A stretch of 64,000 bases of DNA from Enterocloster lavalensis (GCF_902364025.1 NZ_CABJCG010000008.1:1-64000); one strand, 5' to 3'. Positions 26,037-34,310 are shown, counted from the stretch's first letter. Program-made: numbers and translations. Notes: a model not told the origin generated them from the sequence alone.

Positions 26037-26997
26037 TAATACCAGCTCCTTTCAACGTCAAATCCATGGTGTGAATTCCCTGATCGATTGTATGAGTTAC
26101 CGCTTCGATCAACAGATAGTTTTGCACCTGCATTTCCCGAACATCCAAAAATACCGGCAGCAGACATCCTGCCCGCACCCGGACGTCTCCAAAGGCATTC
26201 TTAACAGACAGGCTCCTGGTCGGCTGATTGTACAGCGCCAGATAACGCTCCGCCACCTCCTGGCCGCTCACGCCTGTGTCAACGCTCTCGTTTAACTGTA
26301 AAATCCCCCACTTGTTGATGTTTTCCGTGTGTTTTGTCATGTAAACATCCCGTTTCTTTGTCTGCTCGTTGTCCTGGTAGAGTTTGATCTGATTGTACGT
26401 GTTCTGGTCAATGCTGATCTTAAAATCGTAATCCTGGGCGGTTTGGTTGTCGATGGTGATCCCCAGCTTCATATTTTCAATATTCTTCAACGCCAGTTTT
26501 CCCACATCGTCGTAAAATACAAACAGATTTCCGGTATAGATCATCGTCAGGTCCAACGCGTCCAGAATGATATCAAACAGACCTTTATCCTTCATATTTC
26601 TGGACTCGATCACATACCCGGTATCCTCCAGTTCCCCTACATTCAACTGAAAATCACCCGCAATCATGCGGATTACCTCGGTAGCGGTCTTGGCTTCATA
26701 ATTATAGCTGTCTTTATTTTTGAGGTAGCGGAGCTGATCGTAAGCCGTCACCTGCATCTGACCGCCGCTGCTCCAGTTCCGCTCAAAAATAAAGCCAAAA
26801 AATACCGGCTGACCGCCCACGTCCACCCGGATTGCATTTCCCTCTTCAATTTTCAGGCGGCTGTCCGGGAGCAGGGTGAAGGAACATTTTCCCGCCTCAC
26901 CCTTACGCTTTGTCTCCCAGGTAACGCTGTCCAGCGCCACCGGCTCATAGACTGTCTGGCCGTTCTGGATATATAAATGTACATCCACTGTTTTCAC
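26029..26997 (-). CDS. Baseplate hub protein (XkdQ-like)
   Basis: A 322-aa protein of the XkdQ/gpD-like hub family. MKTVDVHLYIQNGQTVYEPV is at the N-terminus, then LDSVTWETKRKGEAGKCSFT and a C-terminal VTHTIDQGIHTMDLTLKG. It joins tube to baseplate. Confidence 0.83.
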   Translation of the reverse strand: MKTVDVHLYIQNGQTVYEPVALDSVTWETKRKGEAGKCSFTLLPDSRLKIEEGNAIRVDVGGQPVFFGFIFERNWSSGGQMQVTAYDQLRYLKNKDSYNYEAKTATEVIRMIAGDFQLNVGELEDTGYVIESRNMKDKGLFDIILDALDLTMIYTGNLFVFYDDVGKLALKNIENMKLGITIDNQTAQDYDFKISIDQNTYNQIKLYQDNEQTKKRDVYMTKHTENINKWGILQLNESVDTGVSGQEVAERYLALYNQPTRSLSVKNAFGDVRVRAGCLLPVFLDVREMQVQNYLLIEAVTHTIDQGIHTMDLTLKGAGINA

Positions 26998-27003
26998 CTG
27001 CCT

Positions 27004-27681
27004 TTACGACGGAATGGTAAGAACCTGACCAGGACGAATCAGGTTGGGATTGCTGATCTTGTCCCGGTTCAAGTCATATAGTTCCTGCCAGCGGTTGCCG
27101 TTCCCTAATAACTGTTTGGCGATTTTCCAGAGACTGTCCCCGCTTACGACCGTATAGCTCCCGGCGTTTTCGGGCTCGCCCTGGCGCTCTGTCCCCGACT
27201 CCTCAGCAGCCTGGACCGTCCCGGCCTGATCCTCAACGAGGACAAAGTTCATGATTTTCGTTCCGTAGTTCCGGTATTCCTTTAGGGAAATGGAGACGGT
27301 CAGATCAAGCCCTTCCTTCACGTCGTCTGATACCTTATAATCCTCCAGAGTCACATCCAGATTGGTGTCAAAGGAGCTGAAGCGGCCGGGACCGTCCCGG
27401 ATCACGATAAATTCAAAGGGCGTTTTGCTCTCTTTTAAGTCCTGGAGGTGGTCCAGAAAATCCTCCGCGTTGTCCACACTGCCGTCCCAGACCGCCGCCG
27501 GGTAATCCATCTGCGGAAATACCACGTCCAGCGATATCTCCGCCAGCCCGGCCGGCCGGACCAGATTGATCTCCTCCCCGTTTATTAAATTGGCCGTTTT
27601 ATTCTGCCCCGGATAACTGATGGGAATCTTCTCGGGCGGGATGGGAAGCCGAATGTCGTCAAGATATACTTCGTAAGCCAT
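27004..27681 (-). CDS. LysM-containing tail protein (XkdP-like)
   Basis: A 225-aa protein. Residues 1-150 are the XkdP tail domain (YEVYLDDIRLPIPPEKIPIS). The C-terminal LysM domain (about 172-224) has YTVVSGDSLWKIAKQLLGNG and ends LIRPGQVLTIPS. LysM may touch peptidoglycan as the tail tip enters the wall. Its start overlaps the tape-measure stop. Confidence 0.87.
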   Translation of the reverse strand: MAYEVYLDDIRLPIPPEKIPISYPGQNKTANLINGEEINLVRPAGLAEISLDVVFPQMDYPAAVWDGSVDNAEDFLDHLQDLKESKTPFEFIVIRDGPGRFSSFDTNLDVTLEDYKVSDDVKEGLDLTVSISLKEYRNYGTKIMNFVLVEDQAGTVQAAEESGTERQGEPENAGSYTVVSGDSLWKIAKQLLGNGNRWQELYDLNRDKISNPNLIRPGQVLTIPS

Positions 27682-30131
27682 TAAATATGCCCTCCTTCCG
27701 CCGCGGCCGCCAGAAATTCACCGGTAAACGTGGACAGGAAGCTGCCCATATCTTCGAAATCGGCCTTTTTGGTGAGCTTGTTGTTATTGCTCACATTCAC
27801 CTTCAAATCCGCCAGGGTAAAGCGGTTGATGATCTCCTGCTCGGCGGCGTCGCGCATGTATTTTAGATCCTCATCCATGATATTCATGGAATCGGCCATG
27901 GCGGCGGTGTTGGCGGCGGTGTCTCCGGTATTATTATAAATTCCATCGTCCATGTCAGGAATGGTGGGATTATCCCCCACTCCACTAAATGGGAGATTAA
28001 AATTATCAAGCGTGCTTTTAATTTTATCCCCCGCTCCTTCTCCAAACTCATATCCAGTGTTCCATGAATCAGAGTATTTGAGCCGATCCATTTTGTAATC
28101 CTCTGCATTCAATTTTTCTACAACTACGGTCTGTTCACCCAAAATTTCATCTACCTGATCTGCAAAGTTGTTGCGAAATCCTTGCAGCGCCCCGGCCATA
28201 TCAGTCCCCAATACTGTATCAATCAGACCCGCTGCAGTTTGAACAATTCCGATAACAAAATCCAGCATCTCCATAAAAAGCCTCAAAATTGCCCCTATGG
28301 GATCATTAAATATATTTGCAAAGAAATTCGCGAATGTAGCAAACAGATTGTACAATTCTATGACAATTCCAATAATGACATTTAGAACGCCAAAAAAAAC
28401 ATTTCCAATCACCGCTCCCGCCACCGCTAACGCTCCGCAAATTAAACCGGTAGCTGATATGGATGTCCCTGCAATCTTATTAATTAATGCGATAACCGCA
28501 TAAAAAATCGCTATCAGCGCTATGATAGCAATGATAATCCAAGTAATCGGGCATGCCAGCATTGAGGCGTTCAGTCCATTTTGGGCGCTTATTTCAGCTA
28601 TTTTTGCCGCCGTCAATGTTCCCGTCACTGCCGCATATGTTAGCTGAGCTGCTGCTAAAGCAACATGCAGTCCATAGCTTATCGCCTCAATCCCATTTGT
28701 AAGCATTTGGATCCCATAGTATACGCCTAATGCGGCTATCACTCCCCATAAAATAGGTTCTATAATTGACCAGCTACTTGATATAAAGCTACCGATCATA
28801 CCCGCCGCAAATCCAATTCCGCCAAATATACCCTGTACCTGCCCTAAATCTCCCTGCAATCCTGTGGTGAAATCGCTGATTGCGCCGGTTGCTTTATCTA
28901 CCATTCCTCCCACAAGGCCGGACAGCCCCATATTTACGGTGCGTCCCAGGGAACCCAACGCACTTGTGGCATCATCGTATTTAACGTTGTTCAGTCCCTC
29001 TAAATTTTGAGTTGTAAGTTCTGCAGAACCGTTCAGATTTGTAAGCGCCATCACCCCTTCAGCCCCCAAATCTTTCCACATTGTTCCGAAAAGATTCACT
29101 CCTGCGATATTCTGTTTAACAGGATCGTCCATTTTGCTTATCGCATCTACCGTTTGCTGGAACGCTTGCTTTGCCGTAGCACCACCGCTTCCAAAGGCCG
29201 CCACCATTTTATCGGCATCTAAGCCGATGGCTTCAAACCCTTCCCGGGTGGTCTTACTGTCTTCGGTGGCTCGGGTAGAAAATTCCTTAATCGTGCTGCC
29301 AAGCTTATCAACAGAAAATGTACCGCTCTGTGCTCCGTTTATCAGCATATTAAACATTTCCGTGCTGTCTAATCCCAGTTTTCTAAATTGTGCGGAATTC
29401 TCGCTGATCGTATTCAACAGTTTTCCATTTTTATCCAGACCCGCTTGCGCCCCCTGGACAAGCAGATCATAGGCCTGCGCCCCTGAGATTCCGAACTGCT
29501 TTCCCATTGTCTCCGCAGCCCTCATACTCTCAGCAATATCAAAGCCGAACGTATCTCTCAGCAACATGCCGGCCCGGGTCGCCTGCTCCAGCCCGGTTCC
29601 GGTCTGTCCGGTCAGCTGGTAAACGGTGGACATGCTCTTAGCCACATCATCCAGACTTGCCCCCACATTATCGATGTACAAATTCTCCATGCTCTGTTTG
29701 GCTGTATCAAGCGTATCCCCCTTCATCCCGGTCTGGGCCTGAAGGGTATTGCCTGCCACTCGTTTGTCATTTGCTCCGGACAGAATATCTGTTAAACCAA
29801 TATTTATCCCGACTTTTCCGAGTGCACCGGAAATTTTTTCCCAGGTCTTTTTAAATTTTTGAACCTGCTTATTCCCCTGCGTAATCTCCTGATTCAGCTT
29901 ATCATCCTGGTCTTTGACCCGCTCAACCGCTTCTTCCACTTGAGTAATCTCTGCTTCTGTCTCAATCAATTTCCTGCCGTTATCATTGATCCGCGCAGTA
30001 TCAAACGCCTGGCTGTATGCCTTTGACACATCGCCCAGAGATACAACCATTATATTCATTGTATTTGTTATATTCTGCAATACCGGAGACGTACCATTAA
30101 ACATCTGTATGGATGCCTGCACATTTGCCAT
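27681..30131 (-). CDS. Tail tape-measure protein
   Basis: A protein of about 816 aa. The N-terminal half is coiled coil with a TMP domain (MENLYIDNVGASLDDVAK region). Several hydrophobic segments lie at about residues 430-640, then an amphipathic C-terminus. ATG 30131 is chosen since GAAAGGAAG lies about 8 bases upstream; the frame extends to 30179 without a better site. By the usual 0.15 nm per residue rule the tail would be about 120 nm, an estimate only. Confidence 0.88.
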   Translation of the reverse strand: MANVQASIQMFNGTSPVLQNITNTMNIMVVSLGDVSKAYSQAFDTARINDNGRKLIETEAEITQVEEAVERVKDQDDKLNQEITQGNKQVQKFKKTWEKISGALGKVGINIGLTDILSGANDKRVAGNTLQAQTGMKGDTLDTAKQSMENLYIDNVGASLDDVAKSMSTVYQLTGQTGTGLEQATRAGMLLRDTFGFDIAESMRAAETMGKQFGISGAQAYDLLVQGAQAGLDKNGKLLNTISENSAQFRKLGLDSTEMFNMLINGAQSGTFSVDKLGSTIKEFSTRATEDSKTTREGFEAIGLDADKMVAAFGSGGATAKQAFQQTVDAISKMDDPVKQNIAGVNLFGTMWKDLGAEGVMALTNLNGSAELTTQNLEGLNNVKYDDATSALGSLGRTVNMGLSGLVGGMVDKATGAISDFTTGLQGDLGQVQGIFGGIGFAAGMIGSFISSSWSIIEPILWGVIAALGVYYGIQMLTNGIEAISYGLHVALAAAQLTYAAVTGTLTAAKIAEISAQNGLNASMLACPITWIIIAIIALIAIFYAVIALINKIAGTSISATGLICGALAVAGAVIGNVFFGVLNVIIGIVIELYNLFATFANFFANIFNDPIGAILRLFMEMLDFVIGIVQTAAGLIDTVLGTDMAGALQGFRNNFADQVDEILGEQTVVVEKLNAEDYKMDRLKYSDSWNTGYEFGEGAGDKIKSTLDNFNLPFSGVGDNPTIPDMDDGIYNNTGDTAANTAAMADSMNIMDEDLKYMRDAAEQEIINRFTLADLKVNVSNNNKLTKKADFEDMGSFLSTFTGEFLAAAAEGGHI

Positions 30132-30175
30132 AGTCTCACTTCCTTTCGCCAAAAGAACGTTCTCCATATCAAATC

Positions 30176-30217
30176 TCACCGCGCTATCAGAATTTGTTCT
30201 TAACCATAGCGCGGTGA
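30176..30217 (-). other. Strong intercistronic hairpin before the tape-measure gene
   Basis: TCACCGCGCTAT pairs perfectly with ATAGCGCGGTGA around an 18-nt loop. No T-run follows. It lies between the end of the frameshifted chaperone frame (30228) and the tape-measure start, and may lower tape-measure output compared with tube and sheath. Confidence 0.65.
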
Positions 30218-30227
30218 GGAACTCTTT

Positions 30228-30419
30228 TTATCTTTTTCGTTTACTTCTTGCCTTCTGTGCCTCTTTTTTATCCTTCTCTAACTTCAGCTCTACCGCGGCG
30301 ATCACAACCGCTTTTTCGTAGCGGTCCAGGCTCAGAAATTCATGAGGCCATCTATGAAGCTTATGGAGGCAATAGTAAGCGATATTCGCTTCCACATCGC
30401 CTCCATCAATCAGTTTTTT
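30228..30419 (-). CDS. Frameshift extension of the tail-assembly chaperone (T part of GT)
   Basis: After the slippery AAAAAAC the -1 frame stays open for 61 codons (LIDGGDVEANIAYYCLHKLH then HEFLSLDRYEKAVVIAAVEL) to a TAA at 30228. It has no start or ribosome site of its own. The sequence resembles the second half of PBSX-like chaperones, so it is made only as a fusion of about 203 aa. Confidence 0.8.
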   Translation of the reverse strand, partial: KKLIDGGDVEANIAYYCLHKLHRWPHEFLSLDRYEKAVVIAAVELKLEKDKKEAQKARSKRKR

Positions 30420-30838
30420 GCTTCGCTAACCAGCTCGTCCATGGGAACGTCAAAACCATTGACTGCCTGCACCTTTTCCAGGTAATTCGCGTACTCGCCC
30501 GCAGTCAGCATAGCTTTCAAAAGTGAGTCCGCCCCCATCACTCCATAGGAGTCCTGGAGCTCTTTATCATTCAAATTCGGGAAAACCGTACATTTGGCTG
30601 CAAGCCTGCCGAGATACAGATTATAATCCGTCTCCTGGGTATACTGCCCCCTCTTTCCTGTAACCGGCACTCTTTTGGTACAATCTTTTCTCAGAACTTC
30701 GTCATCTTTGGACGTGATCGCCTGAATTTCCCATAACATCGGATTCTTGCTCTTGTCCCGGAAACGCTTTGAAGCAATAAAGGTCTCATTCTCCGCTTTT
30801 AATGCATTCTGTGCTAAAAAACAGCTCAAATCTCCCAT
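30410..30838 (-). CDS. Tail-assembly chaperone (XkdN-like, G part of GT)
   Basis: A 142-aa protein ending MDELVSEAKN-stop. XkdN-like features: NPMLWEIQAITSKDDEVLRK near residue 33 and TDYNLYLGRLAAKCTVFPNL near 70. It lies between tube (XkdM) and tape measure, the fixed place for this chaperone. Its last sense codons are GCA AAA AAC, a -1 slippery site. Confidence 0.85.
   Translation of the reverse strand: MGDLSCFLAQNALKAENETFIASKRFRDKSKNPMLWEIQAITSKDDEVLRKDCTKRVPVTGKRGQYTQETDYNLYLGRLAAKCTVFPNLNDKELQDSYGVMGADSLLKAMLTAGEYANYLEKVQAVNGFDVPMDELVSEAKN
30413..30419 (-). other. -1 ribosomal frameshift site AAAAAAC
   Basis: Read in the chaperone frame as gcA AAA AAC UGA, exactly X XXY YYZ followed by a stop. 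It leads to a 61-codon continuation. The GC-rich sequence downstream could form a stimulatory stem, not resolved here. Confidence 0.8.
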
Positions 30839-30858
30839 CGTCTCTCACTCTCCCTCTC

Positions 30859-31335
30859 TTACAGCATTCCGCTCATAGTTCCAAACATCTCCGGGATCTC
30901 AAAATCCTCGAAGGTGAAGTCCGCATCCTCGTCCAGGTACTCCGCGTCCGCGTCGAACTTGGCCAGAATTCCGCCGTCCAGATTGCAGTCCTTCAGGATC
31001 ACAGTCTGCCGTCCGACGCTGCTGGTCGGGTCCTCGTTGGTAATCTGAATGTCAAAATACACATCCTCACCGGTCTCCTTGTACCGGTACAGCAGCTGGC
31101 GGAAAATACTGGTGTTATAGTGGAATGTGGCCGACCCGCTGCCCTTCCAGCCGGTGGTTTTGTTTCCCTTGCCGGTCTTTCCCAGAATCGGGATCTCAGA
31201 CTTGGTTTTCTCGATGCTGGCCTCCAGGTTGATGGCCTGCATAAAATTATAGCGGTTTCCTTCAATGGTGACAAAACACTCTGCCAGAGACGCGCTGATG
31301 GCGTCCTTTGCGTTCATAATCGGATTATTCAGCAT
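30859..31335 (-). CDS. Tail tube protein (XkdM-like)
   Basis: A 158-aa protein with the family core NRYNFMQAINLEASIEKTKS and GWKGSGSATFHYNTS near residue 65. ATG 31335 is chosen because GGGAGGAG lies 9 bases upstream. It forms the inner tube contacted by the sheath encoded just upstream. Confidence 0.87.
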   Translation of the reverse strand: MLNNPIMNAKDAISASLAECFVTIEGNRYNFMQAINLEASIEKTKSEIPILGKTGKGNKTTGWKGSGSATFHYNTSIFRQLLYRYKETGEDVYFDIQITNEDPTSSVGRQTVILKDCNLDGGILAKFDADAEYLDEDADFTFEDFEIPEMFGTMSGML

Positions 31336-31351
31336 ATTTCTCACTCCTCCC

Positions 31352-32680
31352 TTACTGTACAACTACGGTCATGTAAAGCTGTGCCATGGCGTTAACCGGC
31401 GTCACCGGACAGCTGGCGACGATGGACTTTTTGCCTTCGCCCTTGGCGATTACGATATCATCCGCCTTGAAATTCTCAATGGCGCGGAGCTTCTCCAGCT
31501 CCCGGTAATACGTCACCACGTCATTCCAAAGGCTCACGCGCCCCGCCTCGTCATTGGGAATTTTCCCCAGATACTTATTTCCGAACAGCGCGGCGATATC
31601 ATTACCGATCTGATCCAGCACGCGCATGGTCTGGTTGCTGGAAAAGTCTCTGCCTTTTTCCTCGGTATACGTTACCAGCGTATTAATATCTTCCAGAACG
31701 CGGGTTTCATTTCCTACCCTGTGTAAGATAAATTTTCCGGCCTTAACGGCATCCTCCAGCGCTTTCTGGGTATAGGCGGTATCCGCAGCGTACTCTCCGT
31801 CATAAGTCTTGTTGGTATTGGAGGCATTAACCGCGCATCCGGCAATCGCGCCGGTAACCCAATATACCAACGCGCAGGCCTCCGTGCTCAGCTGCGCCCC
31901 GTTTTCCTCCGCCGCCGCGCTGCCCGCGGTAACATTCTCCAGGGAAACAATCCCCTCGCAATCCGCCGCGCTGCGGAACAGGACCGTCTGGAATTTAATT
32001 CCCATCTCATCACGCATACTCTTAGTAAAGTCGGCAAACAGCGTTTTAACTTCCTCGTCATCCGAGACCAGCCCCAGCGCGTGGAAGGAATAGCTCTGGA
32101 TCTGATCCAGGAATTTCTGGTAATCCGCCTTCGCCGGAGTCCCGTTGGTTCCTCCGGTAAAGGGAACACCCGCGGTCGCCTGCAATGCCGTTTCCCGTTT
32201 AAACGCCACATAGGCATTATCCTTTAATTCCGCAGCCGCAGATACCTCCTGAACGTCCATCTCATTTCCATCCAGGCAAGTTTTTACGGTATAACGCTCC
32301 CCCTCCTGCTCGATCACCAGGCGCAGGTCGTTGCCCCGCACTCCTGCGTAACGGGCCGCCGCGTAATCGCAGGCCGCCTGTTTTCCGCCGCCGTTTACCC
32401 GGTAGCCGTATAAGGTCCGCGCATTCTTAAACAGATCGCGGATTCCCTTTACCTTCTCGTGGTTGTACTCATAACCGAACAGCTCCGAGCAGCGCTCCGC
32501 CAGGTCCGAGGCCTCCAGGGTAAATACCTCGCCGGCCGTACCCCAGTCCATCTCCAGGGGCATCGCCACATAACCCCGCTCCGACAGAACCACTCCAGCC
32601 CGAGCCGCAGACACAAAATTGATATACGCTCCGGGCAAAATCTTATTTCTCTCCTTAAAACTTCCGCCTCCAAGTGCCAT
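31352..32680 (-). CDS. Contractile tail sheath protein (XkdK-like)
   Basis: A 442-aa protein. N-terminus GSFKERNKILPGAYINFVSA, middle ADYQKFLDQIQSYSFHALGL, C-terminal sheath domain with VGNETRVLEDINTLVTYT and ending QLYMTVVVQ. A sheath gene shows that the particle is contractile (myovirus/R-type), not siphovirus-like. Confidence 0.92.
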   Translation of the reverse strand: MALGGGSFKERNKILPGAYINFVSAARAGVVLSERGYVAMPLEMDWGTAGEVFTLEASDLAERCSELFGYEYNHEKVKGIRDLFKNARTLYGYRVNGGGKQAACDYAAARYAGVRGNDLRLVIEQEGERYTVKTCLDGNEMDVQEVSAAAELKDNAYVAFKRETALQATAGVPFTGGTNGTPAKADYQKFLDQIQSYSFHALGLVSDDEEVKTLFADFTKSMRDEMGIKFQTVLFRSAADCEGIVSLENVTAGSAAAEENGAQLSTEACALVYWVTGAIAGCAVNASNTNKTYDGEYAADTAYTQKALEDAVKAGKFILHRVGNETRVLEDINTLVTYTEEKGRDFSSNQTMRVLDQIGNDIAALFGNKYLGKIPNDEAGRVSLWNDVVTYYRELEKLRAIENFKADDIVIAKGEGKKSIVASCPVTPVNAMAQLYMTVVVQ

Positions 32681-32681
32681 A

Positions 32682-33119
32682 CTATTTCACCATTCCTTTC
32701 TCAATCTCAATCGTTTCCATTGTTGTTTCCTCCTGTCTCGTCTTGATGACGAACAGGTTGTAGCTGACCCGGAATATCAACTGCCTCCTTTCCAGGTCAG
32801 GCAACGCGCTCCGGCCGGTTCCCCGCAGCCGGCTGCCGTCTGCAAGAGTGACCGATTCCATACCATTCATCAGAACTTCCGCTGCCCGGTTCATTTCCCG
32901 GACAATCCCGGGCGTCTCCTCCGGCTGATACCGGATCAAAATCTCCGTTTTCCGGAAATACCTGGGGCCGATCATGGGCTTCTCCGTTGACTCCTGAAGC
33001 TGCACAAAAAAACAGGGGCCATTTGTCCCCTGCTCTGCCGGCTCGGTACAGATCCCGTATTCATCGCCAAACAACTCCCGGAGTCTGCCAACGACCGCAT
33101 CCAAGATGTCATTGTACAT
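32682..33119 (-). CDS. Tail terminator/completion protein (XkdJ/DUF6838-like)
   Basis: A 145-aa protein starting MYNDILDAVVGRLRELFGDE, with FVQLQESTEKPMIGPRYFRK, the pattern of small tail-completion proteins before the sheath gene. ATG 33119 is preferred: it overlaps the preceding small frame's stop as TAATG. The last residues (METIEIEKGMVK) could also be translated separately. Confidence 0.72.
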   Translation of the reverse strand: MYNDILDAVVGRLRELFGDEYGICTEPAEQGTNGPCFFVQLQESTEKPMIGPRYFRKTEILIRYQPEETPGIVREMNRAAEVLMNGMESVTLADGSRLRGTGRSALPDLERRQLIFRVSYNLFVIKTRQEETTMETIEIEKGMVK

Positions 33120-33205
33120 TAAATCACCCCTTTCCAAGTGGATAACCGGCCGGTATCTTTAAGCTGCGCATTTGCCGTTTTCTTCAGCTGTTCCTTAATC
33201 CACAA
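33119..33205 (-). CDS. Very small tail-operon leader, possible remnant of an HK97 gp10-like gene
   Basis: A 28-codon frame from a TTG with AAGGAGG 6 bases upstream: WIKEQLKKTANAQLKDTGRL then STWKGVI. Its DTGRL resembles the head-tail connector gp10/XkdI pattern, but the protein is far too short. Upstream codons stay open to an ATG at 33244 inside a terminator T-run. Head genes may have been deleted here. Confidence 0.35.
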   Translation of the reverse strand: MWIKEQLKKTANAQLKDTGRLSTWKGVI

Positions 33206-33246
33206 CGCAATTCCTCCTTCCTGCTTTATTGTGATATCCACCATTT

Positions 33247-33284
33247 CAAAAACAGCGCCCGGACCTTAACTTCCGGACGCTGTC
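33247..33284 (-). terminator. Terminator between the late regulator and the tail operon
   Basis: Read leftward, ACAGCGTCCGGA pairs with TCCGGGCGCTGT and is followed by TTTTTG. It lies 80 bp after the ArpU-like gene and only 40 bp before the first small tail frame, leaving little room for a promoter after it. Confidence 0.8.
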
Positions 33285-33366
33285 TTATAAGTTGGAGCGG
33301 CCTTAAGTCTTTTGCCTTTTGGCCTATTTTTATTCTACTACGATGTACGCGATATAGATGATGTAT

Positions 33367-33783
33367 TTAAACGATTTTGCATTTTTTTAAATATTTGTCC
33401 CGAACGTAAAGTCTGGGGTAGTCCGGGCTGCCGGCATATCCGGTTTTCAGCGCAATTTTGGGCCAGCTCATCCCATCCACATAGAACATCTTAAAAATGC
33501 ATCGGGCTTGTCCGTCGTCAATATTCTGAATCCATTTCTCCACCGCCTGAACCTGGTCTTTCTTCTGTTCCAATATCCTTTGACGGCACTCGTATAACGG
33601 CCAGTCAAATCCCACAATGCGCTGCGGCCTGCCATATCCCGTGCGGTAATCGAGAATTGTGCTGCTCCCCAGACCGGAATCAGTGGTCCGCATTTCTTCC
33701 AGTTCCATCTCCAGAATCGGAATTTCCCGCTTAAGCTTCTTATAATTATCCAAAAGTTTTTTCGTCATTTTCACATGCTCCAT
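33367..33783 (-). CDS. ArpU/sigma-like phage late transcription regulator
   Basis: A 138-aa protein. Residues 1-90 are a coiled coil (LLDNYKKLKREIPILEMELE). The C-terminal 45 residues form a sigma region-4-like HTH: IFKMFYVDGMSWPKIALKTG then RLYVRDKYLKKC. GGAGG lies 8 bases upstream of the ATG. Its place between the control region and the tail operon fits a late-gene activator. Confidence 0.72.
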   Translation of the reverse strand: MEHVKMTKKLLDNYKKLKREIPILEMELEEMRTTDSGLGSSTILDYRTGYGRPQRIVGFDWPLYECRQRILEQKKDQVQAVEKWIQNIDDGQARCIFKMFYVDGMSWPKIALKTGYAGSPDYPRLYVRDKYLKKCKIV

Positions 33784-33918
33784 TCATAGTACCTCCTGTC
33801 AGCAAATCTTATGAATCCCCCGGCGCCTGCGATCTCCGCCCGCAGGCAGCTGCTCTCCACCAATGCTGCGCCTGCGATGATCCTCTGCATGTTTGCAGCC
33901 TGTCCACACCGGCCGCCC

Positions 33919-34062
33919 TCAGGCGGTCTTTCTTTTGTAACCCGCAGCTGTCATAATTCTGTCCTGGACCTGTAGGGCAATTTCCTGCTTCTTATTCTCC
34001 GGGAGCTCCTCAAACCGGAAAACCTCGCCGGATACCTCAATCGTATTTACTATTTCAGGCAA
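33919..34062 (-). CDS. Small phage-type protein, TTG start
   Basis: A 47-codon frame: TIEVSGEVFRFEELPENKKQ then IMTAAGYKRKTA. The composition is clearly protein-like and resembles small proteins of clostridial prophages. An in-frame stop upstream leaves TTG 34062 as the only usual start, with a weak, distant GAGGGG. It is the first candidate gene after the LexA-box promoter. Confidence 0.45.
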   Translation of the reverse strand: MPEIVNTIEVSGEVFRFEELPENKKQEIALQVQDRIMTAAGYKRKTA

Positions 34063-34149
34063 TTTGATAGAACCATCCCCTCTCTCTAAATTTTATGAGA
34101 CAGGGATTGTACATATTGCCTGTATTCCCACGTTCCTCCTTTTTACAGG

Positions 34150-34178
34150 TTGACACCTCCTTGTGATAGTGATATAAT
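34150..34178 (+). promoter_or_regulatory. Perfect SigA promoter (rightward)
   Basis: TTGACA at 34150-34155, a 17-bp spacer, TATAAT at 34173-34178. The predicted start (about 34185) abuts the LexA box. A terminator follows about 50 bp on, so it may yield a short RNA. Confidence 0.7.
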
Positions 34179-34179
34179 C

Positions 34180-34209
34180 ATTGTATTCGAACATATGTTC
34201 TGTTATTAA
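34180..34209 (-). promoter_or_regulatory. Leftward promoter with a LexA box in its spacer
   Basis: On the minus strand TTAATA (34209-34204), an 18-bp spacer and TACAAT (34185-34180). The spacer contains the LexA box. It would drive the small gene at 33919-34062 and the ArpU-like regulator under SOS control. Confidence 0.5.
34188..34200. promoter_or_regulatory. LexA (SOS) box
   Basis: CGAACATATGTTC fits the Gram-positive LexA consensus CGAACRNRYGTTYG at 13 of 14 positions with the adjoining base. It sits where it can block both the rightward and leftward promoters. Confidence 0.75.
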
Positions 34210-34214
34210 GTTCT

Positions 34215-34236
34215 CGACACTTATCGTGTCGTTTTT
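34215..34236 (+). terminator. Short terminator after the LexA-controlled rightward promoter
   Basis: CGACAC-TTATC-GTGTCG followed by TTTTTG. With the start near 34185 this defines an RNA of about 50 nt. The arms also resemble the nearby repressor sites, so it could instead be an operator. Confidence 0.6.
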
Positions 34237-34310
34237 GTATAAAAATATACCCTGGAGCTTATTTTATTTTCGGACACTCCTCATTTTTATTCAATTCTCC
34301 TGATCGAATG

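Noticed and set aside
33119..33244. Functional 41-aa protein from ATG 33244
   Set aside because: This ATG lies in the T-run of a terminator without a ribosome site; the TTG at 33205 with AAGGAGG is a better start, and even that frame may be a remnant.
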